This document shows positions 51,490 to 61,075 of a stretch of DNA of 64,000 nt, piece after piece (the first letter of the stretch is position 1; each line of letters starts with the position of its first letter). Both the position numbers and the translations under genes were made by a program. The stretch spans positions 1,288,369 through 1,352,368 of the forward strand of contig NZ_CP031320.1 in the NCBI RefSeq assembly GCF_003355155.1. The letters are read 5' to 3'. The notes under the pieces are model-generated. The model saw nothing but the letters and a program-made list of their open reading frames with translations, searched no databases and was not told the origin of the DNA. This DNA comes from Streptomyces armeniacus. GTDB taxonomy: Bacteria > Actinomycetota > Actinomycetes > Streptomycetales > Streptomycetaceae.

Positions 51490-52751
51490 CGCACCTCCTC
51501 CGGGACGGGATCGCGGGCCGGGAGCGGCACTTCGGCGCGTACCTCGAAGCCGCCGTCGGCGGTCGGCTCGGCCGTCAGCTCGCCGCCGACGAGCCGTATC
51601 CGTTCGACGACGCCGAGCAGCCCGTACCGCCCGCTGGGCAGTCCCGGGCCGAGGCCGTGCCGACCGGGCCCGTTGGCAACCGTGAGACAGAGCATGCGCG
51701 GAGTGTGCCGCACCTCCACCCGGGTCTGAGCGCCGTCCGCGTGTTTGTGCACGTTCGTGAGCGCTTCCTGAACGACGCGGTAGACGGCGTGCTCCACGAG
51801 AGCCGACGGCACCGCACCGGGGCCGCCGGTCCGCTCCAGCGTGACGGGGACGCCCAGCCGCCGGGACGACGCCACCAGCTCGTCCAGGTCGGCGAGGCCG
51901 GGCTGCGGTACGAGCGGTGCCTCCGTGTCCCCGTCGGCGCGCAACACCTCCACCAGGGAACGGAGTTCCCCCAGCGCCTCCCGCCCGATCGTGCCGATCC
52001 GCCGGCTGATGGTGGTGGCGTCCTGCCCGTGCGCCGCCTCGAGCGCGGTCGCGTGCAGCACCATCAGCGACACGCGGTGGGTGACGACGTCGTGCATGTC
52101 CCGGGCGATCTGGGCGCGTTCGTCGCTGCGCGCCTGCTGGATGCGCTGCCGCTGCTCGCGTTCGGCGCGTTCGGCCCGCTCGCGCATTCGGCCGACCAGC
52201 TCGCGGCGGGTGCCGATGTACAGGCCGAACAGCGCGGGCGCCACGCAGATCGCCAGCGTCAGCGGACCGACGGCGTCGGCGCCGCCGTACCGCCAGATCG
52301 GGTAGCCCACCACCAGCACGCTGCCGGCGGTGCCGAGCGCCGCGGTGCGCCAGGACGTGGTGCGTTCGGCGAGCGTGTACTGGGCGCACATCACCACCAC
52401 GTACGCCGGCACGAGCACGTACGCGACCAGCGCGGCCGCGAGGAACAGCGCGGGCGCGCGCCGCCGCCACCACGCCACGGCGCCCAGCAGCAGCCCGAGC
52501 GGGACGGTCAGCCACAGCGGCAGCGGCTCGGCGGTGTACGCGAACGAGACCGCGCCGGCGGACCGGTCGCTCCAGACCGTGAACCCGGTGACGACGAGTG
52601 CCACCGCGGCGTCGGTGAGCGGCGCGCGGTGCGCCCGTACGCGCCGTACGCCCCGCAGGCCCCGTACGCCGCTGGGGCCCGCGCCGGTGCCAGGATCCGC
52701 GCCGGTGCCGGGGCCCGCGCCGGTGCTCTCTGTGCGTGCGGTGACCCTCAT
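51486..52751 (-). CDS. Sensor histidine kinase (HisKA_3/HATPase)
   Basis: 421 residues. Disordered N-terminal 35 residues (Gly-Thr-Gly repeats), then four to six membrane segments (VAYVLVPAYVVVMCAQYT and others) without a large extracellular domain, a coiled linker (RERAERAEREQRQRIQQARSDERA) and a phosphotransfer helix with ARDMHDVVTHRVSLM, the His after DM. HATPase_c with NVHKHADG (N-box) and GRYGLLGVVERIRL (G-box). Matches the NarX/DesK-type kinases that pair with LuxR-type regulators. The ligand is unknown. Confidence 0.92.
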   Translation of the reverse strand: MRVTARTESTGAGPGTGADPGTGAGPSGVRGLRGVRRVRAHRAPLTDAAVALVVTGFTVWSDRSAGAVSFAYTAEPLPLWLTVPLGLLLGAVAWWRRRAPALFLAAALVAYVLVPAYVVVMCAQYTLAERTTSWRTAALGTAGSVLVVGYPIWRYGGADAVGPLTLAICVAPALFGLYIGTRRELVGRMRERAERAEREQRQRIQQARSDERAQIARDMHDVVTHRVSLMVLHATALEAAHGQDATTISRRIGTIGREALGELRSLVEVLRADGDTEAPLVPQPGLADLDELVASSRRLGVPVTLERTGGPGAVPSALVEHAVYRVVQEALTNVHKHADGAQTRVEVRHTPRMLCLTVANGPGRHGLGPGLPSGRYGLLGVVERIRLVGGELTAEPTADGGFEVRAEVPLPARDPVPEEVR

Positions 52752-52894
52752 GGCACGCCACGCTAGCCAGGGCGCGCGGCACGGGACATCGGCGGAAAGT
52801 GCCAGACGGACCCCGAGAACCCCCGCCTTTCCACCGACCCGCACGGCCCGTGCGGCCGATGCCGCGGGGGTGCGCCGGAACGGACGCTGAGCGC

Positions 52895-53824
52895 ATGACT
52901 CACCGTGCGCAGCAACTCCCGCAGTTCGCATTCGCCGTGTTCACCGCCCTGTCGGGGCTGCTGATCCTGCTCAGGAAGGACCACCCGTACCCGGTCTTCC
53001 AGCTCACCGGAGTGGCCGGTTCCGCGCTGGGCGTCCTCGTGGTGACGTACTGCGCGTGGGCGCTCGGCCGCCCTCGTACGGCGGAGAGAACGCGGCGGAC
53101 GCTGATCCTCTTCCATCTGGCCTTCATCCCGGCGCAGTTCCTGTTCTCCTTCGGCGGCGGCCCGCAGCTCCTCGCCGGGATGGCGTTCTCCGCCGTGCTC
53201 GTCACGCGGCTCAGGCCGCGCTTCCCGCAGCTGTCACGGCGTGCCCGGCGGGCCTGGCTCACCCTGCACGTCGGCGTCAGCGTCGGCTGGCTGGGGCTGT
53301 CGACGGCCATGGCGACGCTGGCCGCGACCGGCGCCCTGTCGGACGGCCACGCCGTGCGGCACGGCGCGTACGAGATCATGCACATCTTCGATCTGACGGT
53401 CGTCATCCCGAGCATGGCGCTCGCCGTCATCTCCGGCCTGGTGGTGTCCCTCGGAACGCAGTGGGGGCTGGTCAAGCACTGGTGGGTGCTGCTCAAGTTC
53501 GTCATCTCGCTGACGATTCCCGTGATCGCGACCGTGCAGAGCAGCTGGATCGAGCAGCTCATCGAGCGCACCAGGGACCCGGCCGCCGAACCGGGCGGCG
53601 TCGGGCTCACGCTGGTGCTCTGCATGTGCTGCTACGCCGCGCTGCTCTGGACCGCCGTCATCCTGTCCGTGCTCAAGCCGCTGGGCCGGACCCGCTGGGG
53701 GCGCCGGGAGCTCGCGGCACGGCGGCGCGCGGGCGCACGCGCCGGAGGTGACGGGGGCGGTGGCGGTGGCGGTGGCGGTGTCGGTGACGGCGAACCGGCT
53801 GCGGCCCCGGTGCGCGTCAGGTGA
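52895..53824 (+). CDS. Multi-pass integral membrane protein, unknown function
   Basis: 309 residues, about eight hydrophobic segments, divergent from the kinase gene. The C-terminal half (RRARRAWLTLHVGVSVGWLGLS, EIMHIFDLTVVIPSMALAVISGLVVSLGTQWGLVKHWWVLLKF) looks like the DUF2269-type membrane proteins common in actinobacteria, with conserved His residues in the membrane; I hold that assignment loosely. The tail is Gly-rich (encoded by GGTGGC units 53757-53785). 3' end overlaps the purU 3' end by 8 bases. Confidence 0.8.
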   Translation: MTHRAQQLPQFAFAVFTALSGLLILLRKDHPYPVFQLTGVAGSALGVLVVTYCAWALGRPRTAERTRRTLILFHLAFIPAQFLFSFGGGPQLLAGMAFSAVLVTRLRPRFPQLSRRARRAWLTLHVGVSVGWLGLSTAMATLAATGALSDGHAVRHGAYEIMHIFDLTVVIPSMALAVISGLVVSLGTQWGLVKHWWVLLKFVISLTIPVIATVQSSWIEQLIERTRDPAAEPGGVGLTLVLCMCCYAALLWTAVILSVLKPLGRTRWGRRELAARRRAGARAGGDGGGGGGGGGVGDGEPAAAPVRVR

Positions 53825-54716
53825 AGACGACGGTGCGGTGCCCGTTCAGCAGCACGCGGTGCTCGCTGTGCCACTTCACCGCGCGGGCCAGGGCCCGGCA
53901 CTCGACGTCGCGGCCGACCGCGACGAGCTGCTCGGGCGTGACGTCGTGCGAGACCCGTTCGACCTCCTGCTCGATGATCGGGCCCTCGTCGAGGTCGGCC
54001 GTCACGTAGTGCGCCGTCGCGCCGATCAGCTTGACGCCGCGCGCGTGCGCCTGGTGGTACGGCTTCGCGCCCTTGAAGCTCGGCAGGAACGAGTGGTGGA
54101 TGTTGATGATTCGGCCCGACAGGGCCTTGCACAGGTCGTCCGAGAGCACCTGCATGTAGCGCGCCAGGACGACCAGCTCGACGTCCTCGTCCTCGACCAG
54201 CCGCAGCAGCCGCGCCTCCGCCTCCGGCTTGGTGTCCGGAGTGACGGGAATGTGCCGGAACGGGACGCCGTACGACGCGGCCAGCTCCGCGAAGTCGGTG
54301 TGGTTCGACACGACGGCCGCGATCTCGACCGGGAGCGCGCCGATCCGGGACCGGAACAGCAGGTCGTTGAGGCAGTGCCCGAACTTGCTGACCATCAGCA
54401 CCACCCGCATCCGGTCGCCCGCGCGGTGCAGCTGCCAGTCCATCCGGAACGAGTCACCGACGGCGGCGAAGCTGGCCCGCAGCCTGTCGAGCGTGAGGTG
54501 CTCCGGCGTCCCCTCCGCCTGCCCGGGGGCCGGCGCCGTCGCGCCGCCCGCGCTGAAGTGCACGCGCATGAAGAACAGACCGGTGTCACGGTCCCCGAAC
54601 TGCTGGCTGTCCTCGATGTTGCACCCGGTCATGAACAGGTAGCTGGACACCGCGTGCACAATGCCCTGCTTGTCCGGACACGAGAGGGTAAGGACGTACT
54701 CTTCCGGGTCGCTCAT
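53817..54716 (-). CDS. purU: Formyltetrahydrofolate deformylase
   Basis: 299 residues. Splits 10-formyl-THF into formate and THF to balance one-carbon pools. N-terminal ACT regulatory domain (YVLTLSCPDKQGIVHAVSSYLF, residues 7-90), then the formyltransferase-like hydrolase domain: VVSNHTDFAELAASYGVPF, INIHHSFLPSFKGAKPYHQAHARGVKLIGATAHYV as separate segments, and DLDEGPIIEQ with the catalytic Asp. The insert GGATAPAPGQAEGTP between ACT and the core is longer than in E. coli. The next gene upstream is SCO4402-like; from memory the same pair is SCO4403-SCO4402. Confidence 0.95.
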   Translation of the reverse strand: MSDPEEYVLTLSCPDKQGIVHAVSSYLFMTGCNIEDSQQFGDRDTGLFFMRVHFSAGGATAPAPGQAEGTPEHLTLDRLRASFAAVGDSFRMDWQLHRAGDRMRVVLMVSKFGHCLNDLLFRSRIGALPVEIAAVVSNHTDFAELAASYGVPFRHIPVTPDTKPEAEARLLRLVEDEDVELVVLARYMQVLSDDLCKALSGRIINIHHSFLPSFKGAKPYHQAHARGVKLIGATAHYVTADLDEGPIIEQEVERVSHDVTPEQLVAVGRDVECRALARAVKWHSEHRVLLNGHRTVVFT

Positions 54717-54846
54717 GCTCCCAGCCTGGCATACGGAATGCCATGCTCCTGTTCCGCCCGCCACCGGTCGCACCACTGGCGACTCCACCCGCGGCGCCAT
54801 CCGAGGCGCCACCCGCCGCGCCAACGGCCGTCGGAGCGCACTACGG

Positions 54847-55344
54847 TCAGATCGCCCGCAGCGAGAGGGCCAGCGCGTCGAGCGAACGCGGCGGCTGGTC
54901 CGGGTCCTCCGCGTCGTTCACCGCGAGCCGTACGTGCGCGTCGCGCGCCGCCCGTACGGCCTCCGGCCAGCCGTGGTGCTCCATGTACGTGGCGACCGGC
55001 GCGTCCGCGCCCACCTGGTGCATGATGCGCAGCACGCGCAGCACCGCGGTGTCCACCAGGGCCGCCTCCTGGGAGTCCCGGAAGATCGTCCCGACGTACT
55101 TCTCGGCCGACCAGCTGTCCAGCCAGGTGTCCTCGACCAGCCGGTAGACGGCGTCGGTCACATCCCCGTAGCCGGGCACGCCCGCCGCCCAGCACTCCTG
55201 CTGGAAGACGGGATCGGAGAGCATGTGCAGCGCCGAGCGCACATTGCTGCGCCAGCGCCACCAAGGCATGTCATTGACGGGCATGCCGTCCATGGTGGTG
55301 GACCGACGCCCACGGCGGGAAGGGTTCTCCGAAGCTCGCTGCAT
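54847..55344 (-). CDS. SCO4402-family protein
   Basis: 165 residues (an internal ATG at 55293, MDGMPVNDMPWWRWR, gives 148). Conserved pattern MPWWRWRSNVRSALHML, DVTDAVYRLVEDTWLDSWSAEKYVGTIFRD and VLRVLRIMHQVGADAPVATYMEHHGW marks the family, named for the S. coelicolor protein. Predicted soluble and helical; function unknown. It lies 130 bases upstream of purU on the same strand, so they may share a transcript, but the gap is long. Confidence 0.88.
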   Translation of the reverse strand: MQRASENPSRRGRRSTTMDGMPVNDMPWWRWRSNVRSALHMLSDPVFQQECWAAGVPGYGDVTDAVYRLVEDTWLDSWSAEKYVGTIFRDSQEAALVDTAVLRVLRIMHQVGADAPVATYMEHHGWPEAVRAARDAHVRLAVNDAEDPDQPPRSLDALALSLRAI

Positions 55345-55461
55345 GGTGCTCGACCATACGTTCCCCGGCTCGCCCACCGACCGGCCCCCCGCAATTCACC
55401 TGTGTGTCATCGAACGTTGGCTGGACATCACTTCGCAGTTACGGCCGGCGGGGCATCGTAC

Positions 55462-56778
55462 ATGCACATGACTGCTCGGCGCCGCTCTCCCAAGGCCACC
55501 GTCCTCGCCGCCGCCGCTTCGGTCGTGTGCGTCTCCCTCCTCGGCGGCTGCGGCATCCTGCCCGGCGAGGCGAAGGCCGGCAACGACCCCATCACCGTGA
55601 TGACATGGGCCCCCGAGGGCACCAAAGCGACCAATATGCCCGGAATGCCCGCGATGGCCCAAGCGTACGCCCGCTGGGTCAACGCCGACGGCGGCATCAA
55701 CGGCCGCCGCCTCGAGGTCATCACCTGCAACGACCACAACGAGTCCGTCAGCGCCGCCCGCTGCGCCGCGCGCGCCGTCAAGGAGAACGTCGTCGCGGTC
55801 GTCGGATCGTACAGCCAGTACGGGCGGTCCTTCATGTCCCCGCTGGAAGGCGCGGGAATCCCCTACATCGGCGGATACGGCCTCACCGACGAGGAGTTCA
55901 CCAGCCCGCTGTCGTACCCGGTCAACGGCGGCCTACCCGCCCTCGTCGCGGGCAACGGCCGCCAGCTCGCGGCCGGCGAGTGCGGCCGCGTCTCCCTCGT
56001 ACGGCCCGACACCGCCGCGGGCGACCAGCTGCCCAACCTCCTCAACGCGGGCCTGCGGGACGGCGGCGCGGCCGGAGCGGCACCCGCCGTCGACGTACGG
56101 GCGCCGGAGGACGCCACGTCCTACCGGCGCTCGGCCCAGCAGGCCTTGGAGAGCGCCGCGGAGTACGACGGCACGACGGGCGGCAGCCGGGCCTGCGTCA
56201 CGGCGGTCCTCGGCGGGCGTACGGACACCTTCTTCGACTCGTTCCGCCGGCTCCCGGACGAGGACCCGTCGATACGCACCGCGTCCGTGCTCGGCAGCGT
56301 CCGCCAGTCGCTCATCGACCGCACGGGCGGCACGGACAGCCCGCTGGAGGGCGCGTACGCCACGGGCTGGTACCCGGCGGCGAGCGACAAGCGGTGGGAC
56401 CCGATGAAGAACGTCGTGCGCGAGCACGCGTTCGGCGACAACCGCATCGACACGGACGACCCCGGCGTGCAGACGACCTGGATCGCGTACACGGCCCTGC
56501 GCGCGGCGCTCCGGTCGATGGACGACGACTCCGCGGTCACCACGGAGTCCGTCCGCGACGCGCTCGACGAGGGCGACGCGATCGAGACGGGCGGCCTGAC
56601 GCCGCGCCTGCGCTGGCACTACGAAGACCTGCTGGCGGCACACGACTTCCCGCGGATCGTGAACACGAGCGTGACGTACCAGCGGGTGCGGGAGGGGCGC
56701 GTGGTGCCGGTACGGGACGGTTTCGTGGACGTCGAGAAGACCCTGGAGGGCGGCGCCTCCACCCCTTCGGAGGCGTAA
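55462..56778 (+). CDS. ABC transporter substrate-binding lipoprotein (Peripla_BP_6 type)
   Basis: 438 residues from ATG 55462 (ATG 55468 is also possible). Lipoprotein signal ending in LLGGC (lipobox). A branched-chain-amino-acid-type periplasmic binding fold: PAMAQAYARWVNADGGINGRRLEVITCND, VVAVVGSYSQYGRSFMSPLEGAGIPYIGG, and a second lobe with LGSVRQSLIDRTG and VQTTWIAYTALRAALRSMDD. Ligand not known. No transporter genes adjoin, so it could act as a sensor or feed a distant transporter. Confidence 0.88.
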   Translation: MHMTARRRSPKATVLAAAASVVCVSLLGGCGILPGEAKAGNDPITVMTWAPEGTKATNMPGMPAMAQAYARWVNADGGINGRRLEVITCNDHNESVSAARCAARAVKENVVAVVGSYSQYGRSFMSPLEGAGIPYIGGYGLTDEEFTSPLSYPVNGGLPALVAGNGRQLAAGECGRVSLVRPDTAAGDQLPNLLNAGLRDGGAAGAAPAVDVRAPEDATSYRRSAQQALESAAEYDGTTGGSRACVTAVLGGRTDTFFDSFRRLPDEDPSIRTASVLGSVRQSLIDRTGGTDSPLEGAYATGWYPAASDKRWDPMKNVVREHAFGDNRIDTDDPGVQTTWIAYTALRAALRSMDDDSAVTTESVRDALDEGDAIETGGLTPRLRWHYEDLLAAHDFPRIVNTSVTYQRVREGRVVPVRDGFVDVEKTLEGGASTPSEA

Positions 56779-56827
56779 CGGGCCCCGTAGCGACCGCCCC
56801 GTTGGGCAGGCAAGGCCAGCCAAATCA

Positions 56828-56849
56828 AGCCCGTCCGGCGTTTGAGGAC
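56828..56849 (+). repeat. Dispersed 22-bp repeat, copy C
   Basis: AGCCCGTCCGGCGTTTGAGG then AC; single copy in the gap after the binding protein gene. Confidence 0.7.
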
Positions 56850-56959
56850 GGCCCTCGGCCACGACGGCGGCACGCTGAACCACGGCCCGGTGGCCCACCA
56901 GCTGTGGTGACCGCCCCGGCCCGTTCTCAAGTGACGGACGGCTTGGGTGGCGGCCGAGT

Positions 56960-59233
56960 TCAGAGCTGCGTGATCTCCCGCTTGCTCAAGCCGTACTTCG
57001 CGGCGGTCGGATTCCACAGCCCGGCCGCCTCCTTCTTCGCCGCCGTCGCCTCGCCACTCGCCCGGTTGCCCGCCCCGTGCTGGCTCGTCGAGCGGGCCTT
57101 GCCCTTCGGGCAGCCCTTCTTGCCTGCGACCTGGCCGGCCCACGCCGCGTACGCCGAGTCGGCCTTGGCGGAGGCCTTCCAGGCGCGGGTGAGGGCGGAG
57201 TTGAGCGCCTGGCTGTTCGGGATCTCACCGGTTTCCAGCTTGCCGAGGCTGGTGACGAGCCCGTTGCGCTGCTTGGCGGCGGCACGCAGATCCGTGGCGG
57301 CCTTGCCGAGCTTCTTGCAGGACTTGATGCTCTGTACCGCGTTGATCACCGACGTACGGCTGTTGTTGCTGCTCTCCAGCAGCTTGTCGAGCGCCTTGGC
57401 CTGCTTCTCGGCCGGGTCGGGCGGCGCGGACGTCTTGTCGTCCGCCTTGCCCTCACCGGCGGCGGGCGTGGTCGAGTCCTTCTTGTCGTCCGAGTCGCCG
57501 CCGCCCACGCTGAGCACGGCTCCGACGGTCAGGCCGATGACGGCGACGACCGCGACGCCGATGAGCACGGCGGGCGAGATACGGCCACGGCCGCGGTCCC
57601 GTTCGGCGGTCCGCCGCGCGGCACGCCCCTGGGGCGGCTGGTCGTACGGCTGGTCGTACGGGCCCGGTTCGTAGCCGCCACCACCGGCGCCGCCCTGCTG
57701 GTGTGCGGCCTGTTCGAAGAGCGGCAGGCTCTGCGTGGAGCCGGGGTCGTTGGGACCGGGCGCCCCCTGGCCGCCCGCGGGTTCGGCGCGGAACAGGCTG
57801 TCGAACTCGGCGAGCGGCTGACGTTCGCCGGGAGTCCCCGGCCGTATGCCGTACGGGGCGGACGGGGGCGGCGGCCCGGCCGCGGCCACGTGGCCGGGCT
57901 GGCCGGGCTGGCCGGGCTGGCCGGGCTGGCCGGCGGACGGTCCGGACTCGGGCGGCAGCGGCGTACTGAGCATCGCGGTGGCGTTCGGATCGTCCGTGAC
58001 GCCGCCGGGGCCGGACGGGGCGCCGCCCTGGGCGTGGAGCGTCTGCGTCGCGTCGGAGTAGCCGTGCGGGGCACCGCCCGGCGGGAAGCCGGGCGGCGGA
58101 GAACCGGGCGGCGGGCCGGGGTCGGCGAACGGCGGTATGAGCTGGGTGGATTCGGCATCCGGATTGCCACCCGCGCCGTGCGGCGCACCCATCGCGCCGG
58201 GGCCGCCCAAAGCTCCGGCACCGGCACCGGCACCTGCCTCGGCCCCACCGCCTTCGGGCCTCCCGTGGCGCGGACCCGCGTGGCGGCCGCCGCCGGAACG
58301 GCCGGTCGCGTTCGGCTGGCCGGAGGGCTGGGCGGGCGGCTGGGCAGAGGGCTGGACCGGGGGCAGCATCTGCGTCGGCTCGGCGGGATCGCTCCCGCCG
58401 ACGGCGGGCGGCATCGGCTGCCCCCCGGGTATGTGCGGCATGGGCAGCCCGTCCCCGCCGCCGCCCGGCATGGTGGGCTGCGGCCAGCCTTCCTGCGCGC
58501 CGGCGCCGTGGCCGAAGCCGTGGCCGTTACCGGCAGCCGCACCGTTCACGGGCGGCAACGCCCCGGCGGACTGCGGTGGGAGCATCTGGGTGGACTCGGA
58601 GTCACCGGCGACGGGCGGCAGTTGTCCGGCCTGCCCCGACCTCTCCAACTGCCCCTGCGGGCCGGCGGGCCCCAGCTGGCCGAACTGCTGTGTCGGCGCC
58701 GGCCACCCGTCGTTCTGAGCGCCCTGGCCGCCCTGACCGCCGCCCTGCGGAGCCGGCGCGTACGCGGGCGCGGGCGGGTGTTCAGGCGCGGGCGCGGGCG
58801 GGTGCCCGGCCGGTGGCTGACCGTTCGCCGGGGGCATGGCACCAGGCGGCGGCCCGGCGGGCCCGGCGGACCCGCCCGGTATGCCCGGCGGCATCGGCGG
58901 CGGCCCCGCCGGAGGCGGCGGCAGCGCGCCCGCCCCGGAACCGGCTGCCGTACCGCCACCCGTACCGGCCTCCGGCAAGGCGCCGGGCAGAGCCCCGGGC
59001 CCGGGGCCCGGTCCGCCCTCCGGCTCCCGCTCGGACGCCCCGGAGCCCCCGGAGCCCCCGGACTCCGTGTCCGGACCCCACGGCTGTCCCCACGGCTGGC
59101 CCTGCGCCGGCTGCGGCGCGGACGCCTGCTGCTGCCGCTGCTGTTCGGGAGTCCACGGCTCACCGTTCGCAGGCAGCACGACACCCTCGTACGGGGGCTC
59201 GTCGCCCTGTCCGTGTCCGCTGTGCGTTGTCAC
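56960..59233 (-). CDS. Long disordered membrane protein with repeated Thr-Gln motifs
   Basis: 757 residues, GTG start with GAGGAGTCCCG before it. About 560 residues of Pro/Gly/Gln/Ala-rich, predicted disordered, cytoplasmic chain come first, including a GQP repeat (tandem 9-mers at 57893-57935). One membrane helix (ISPAVLIGVAVVAVIGLTVGAVL, about residue 590), then an extracellular helical domain of about 140 residues with four Cys-containing short stretches (SIKSCKKLGKAATDL, KKGCPKGK). Six acidic Thr-Gln sites recur in the disordered part: SESTQMLPP, AEPTQMLPP, AESTQLIPP, SDATQTL, PNATAML, PGSTQSLPLF. I do not know the family by name. Kinase-substrate or FHA-binding role is inference. Confidence 0.8.
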   Translation of the reverse strand: MTTHSGHGQGDEPPYEGVVLPANGEPWTPEQQRQQQASAPQPAQGQPWGQPWGPDTESGGSGGSGASEREPEGGPGPGPGALPGALPEAGTGGGTAAGSGAGALPPPPAGPPPMPPGIPGGSAGPAGPPPGAMPPANGQPPAGHPPAPAPEHPPAPAYAPAPQGGGQGGQGAQNDGWPAPTQQFGQLGPAGPQGQLERSGQAGQLPPVAGDSESTQMLPPQSAGALPPVNGAAAGNGHGFGHGAGAQEGWPQPTMPGGGGDGLPMPHIPGGQPMPPAVGGSDPAEPTQMLPPVQPSAQPPAQPSGQPNATGRSGGGRHAGPRHGRPEGGGAEAGAGAGAGALGGPGAMGAPHGAGGNPDAESTQLIPPFADPGPPPGSPPPGFPPGGAPHGYSDATQTLHAQGGAPSGPGGVTDDPNATAMLSTPLPPESGPSAGQPGQPGQPGQPGHVAAAGPPPPSAPYGIRPGTPGERQPLAEFDSLFRAEPAGGQGAPGPNDPGSTQSLPLFEQAAHQQGGAGGGGYEPGPYDQPYDQPPQGRAARRTAERDRGRGRISPAVLIGVAVVAVIGLTVGAVLSVGGGDSDDKKDSTTPAAGEGKADDKTSAPPDPAEKQAKALDKLLESSNNSRTSVINAVQSIKSCKKLGKAATDLRAAAKQRNGLVTSLGKLETGEIPNSQALNSALTRAWKASAKADSAYAAWAGQVAGKKGCPKGKARSTSQHGAGNRASGEATAAKKEAAGLWNPTAAKYGLSKREITQL

Positions 59234-59442
59234 CGGGACTCCTCGATCGCGTGTCGCCTGACTGCCGATTCGGCGGACTGCCGACCGGCCGACTGCCATA
59301 TCGGCGGACTGCCGAAATCGACGGCTCACGCTACCGGGTCGCTCGGACTGTCGACCACGCCCCTGATCGGGGGACCGCAGACCTTCACGTCATTCCGGTA
59401 CCTAATCCCGTAAACCCCCCGTTATGTCACTCCCCTCCTTCG

Positions 59443-60834
59443 CTACGCCACCGCGTCCAGTTCCAGCCGGGCGGCGAACTCGCGGACGACCGGCACCTTC
59501 GCGTACGGCTCCAGCCGCTGCTGGAAGTCGTCCAGATACTCCGCGCCACGGTCCGAACGCAGTTCGGTGAGAATTTCCGCCGCCTTTGTCCCTGTATGGC
59601 AGGCGTGCTCGACCTCACCCTGCTCCAACTGCCCCTCCGCGAGCAGGAAGAGCCCGATGGCCCGGCGCCGCGCGCGCCCCTCCGGGTGGCCTGCCAGCGC
59701 CTCCTCCGCGCGCTCGACCGTGCCCTCCGACTGGTTCAGGTCGCGGTGGCAGTGGGCCAGTTCGTCCGCAAGATAGGCGCGGTCGAAGTGTGAGATCCAC
59801 ACAGGATCGTCACCGGATTCCCCTTCTCCCTCCGCACGTTCCAGTGCCGACAGTGCTTGTTCGGAGGCCCCTCGGCAGGCCCGCGCATCGCTCATCAGGG
59901 CGTGCCCGCGCGCCTCGGCGGCGTGGAACATCGCCTGCGCGCGGGGGGTCACCTGCCCGCGCGCGCCCTCCTGGGCGGCGCGTGCGAGCTGGGTGATCTC
60001 GCGCGGGTTGCCGAGCGCGGCGGCGAGGTGGCTCATGCTCGCGGCGAGCACGTAGCCCCCGTACGCGCGGTCCCCGGCGGCGTGTGCCAGCCGCAGCGCC
60101 TGGATGTAGTAACGCTGTGCGAGGCCCGGCTGCCCGGTGTCGACGGCCATGTAACCGGCCAGTTCGGTGAGTTGGGCGACCGCCGAGAACAGGTCGCGGC
60201 CGACCGACTCCCGGTACGACCCGGCCAGCAGGCCGGACACCACACTGTTCAGGTAGTGCACGACGACCGGCCGTACGTGCCCGCTGCCGTGCCGGTGGTC
60301 CAGCTCCGCGAGCGCGCGGGTCATGGACCGTACGGCGGCGACGTCCGCCGCCCCCACGCGCGGGCCGTTCGTACGGGCGACCTGTTCGTCCTGGCTGGTG
60401 ATCAGCCAGTCGCGGCTCGGTTCCACGAGCGCGGTCGCGGCGACCGTGGAGCCGGTGAGGAAGTCGCGTCGCCCTATGTCGCTCCGCCACAGCTCGCAGA
60501 CCTGCTCGACGGCACCCGCCACCGTGGGCGCGAACTGGAGGCCGACACCGGAGGCGAGGTTCTTGCCGTTCGCCATGCCGATCTCGTCGAGGGTGACCGT
60601 ACGGTCGAGCTTCCGGCCCAGCGCCTCGGCGATGATGGCGGGGGCCCGGCCGCGCGGCTGCTGTCCGCGCAGCCAGCGGGCCACCGATGTCTTGTCGTAG
60701 CGGAAGTCCAGCCCGTGTTCGGCACCGCACAGGTTGACCCTGCGGGCGAGCCCGGCGTTGGAACAGCCGGCTTCCTGGATGAGTGCTTGCAGCCGTTCGT
60801 TCGGCTGCCTTGCGACCAGCGGCCTCGCGGCCAT
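59443..60834 (-). CDS. Helix-turn-helix/TPR-like regulator, NsdA-like
   Basis: 463 residues. N-terminal HTH-like region: LQALIQEAGCSNAGLARRVNLCG and DKTSVARWLRGQQPRGRAPAIIAEALGRKLDRTVTLDEIG. After residue 140 come TPR-like helices (YMAVDTGQPGLAQRYYIQALRLAHAAGDRAYGGYVLAASMSHLAA as separate segments). The beginning MAARPLVARQPNERLQALI and the layout resemble NsdA-type negative regulators of differentiation and antibiotic production in Streptomyces, a family with several paralogues; which one this is cannot be told. The cysteine-containing DIGRRDFLTGS mid-part is typical of the group. Separate transcription unit. Confidence 0.8.
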   Translation of the reverse strand: MAARPLVARQPNERLQALIQEAGCSNAGLARRVNLCGAEHGLDFRYDKTSVARWLRGQQPRGRAPAIIAEALGRKLDRTVTLDEIGMANGKNLASGVGLQFAPTVAGAVEQVCELWRSDIGRRDFLTGSTVAATALVEPSRDWLITSQDEQVARTNGPRVGAADVAAVRSMTRALAELDHRHGSGHVRPVVVHYLNSVVSGLLAGSYRESVGRDLFSAVAQLTELAGYMAVDTGQPGLAQRYYIQALRLAHAAGDRAYGGYVLAASMSHLAAALGNPREITQLARAAQEGARGQVTPRAQAMFHAAEARGHALMSDARACRGASEQALSALERAEGEGESGDDPVWISHFDRAYLADELAHCHRDLNQSEGTVERAEEALAGHPEGRARRRAIGLFLLAEGQLEQGEVEHACHTGTKAAEILTELRSDRGAEYLDDFQQRLEPYAKVPVVREFAARLELDAVA

Positions 60835-61075
60835 GCGATTTCCCCTTCTGCTGAAGGCACTTGAATGATCACTGCCCTGGCCGATCACTGCCCACCGCAT
60901 ATGTCAAGAATTCCGGCAGTACGCGGCGCAATACACCGGAGGGGGACTACCCGCTCACGACCACCCCTCCCTGCGCGCGCCCCCGCGCATGCACCCGTGC
61001 GCCCCAAATGCGGGAACGTTGCTGCTGATCGGGGCCCTTCCACGCCGTAACCCCGACTGAAAAGCAGGAGTTGTG

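Noticed and set aside
57893..57935. Tandem 9-mers as a CRISPR-like or satellite repeat
   Set aside because: They are in frame and encode Gly-Gln-Pro repeats of the disordered membrane protein.
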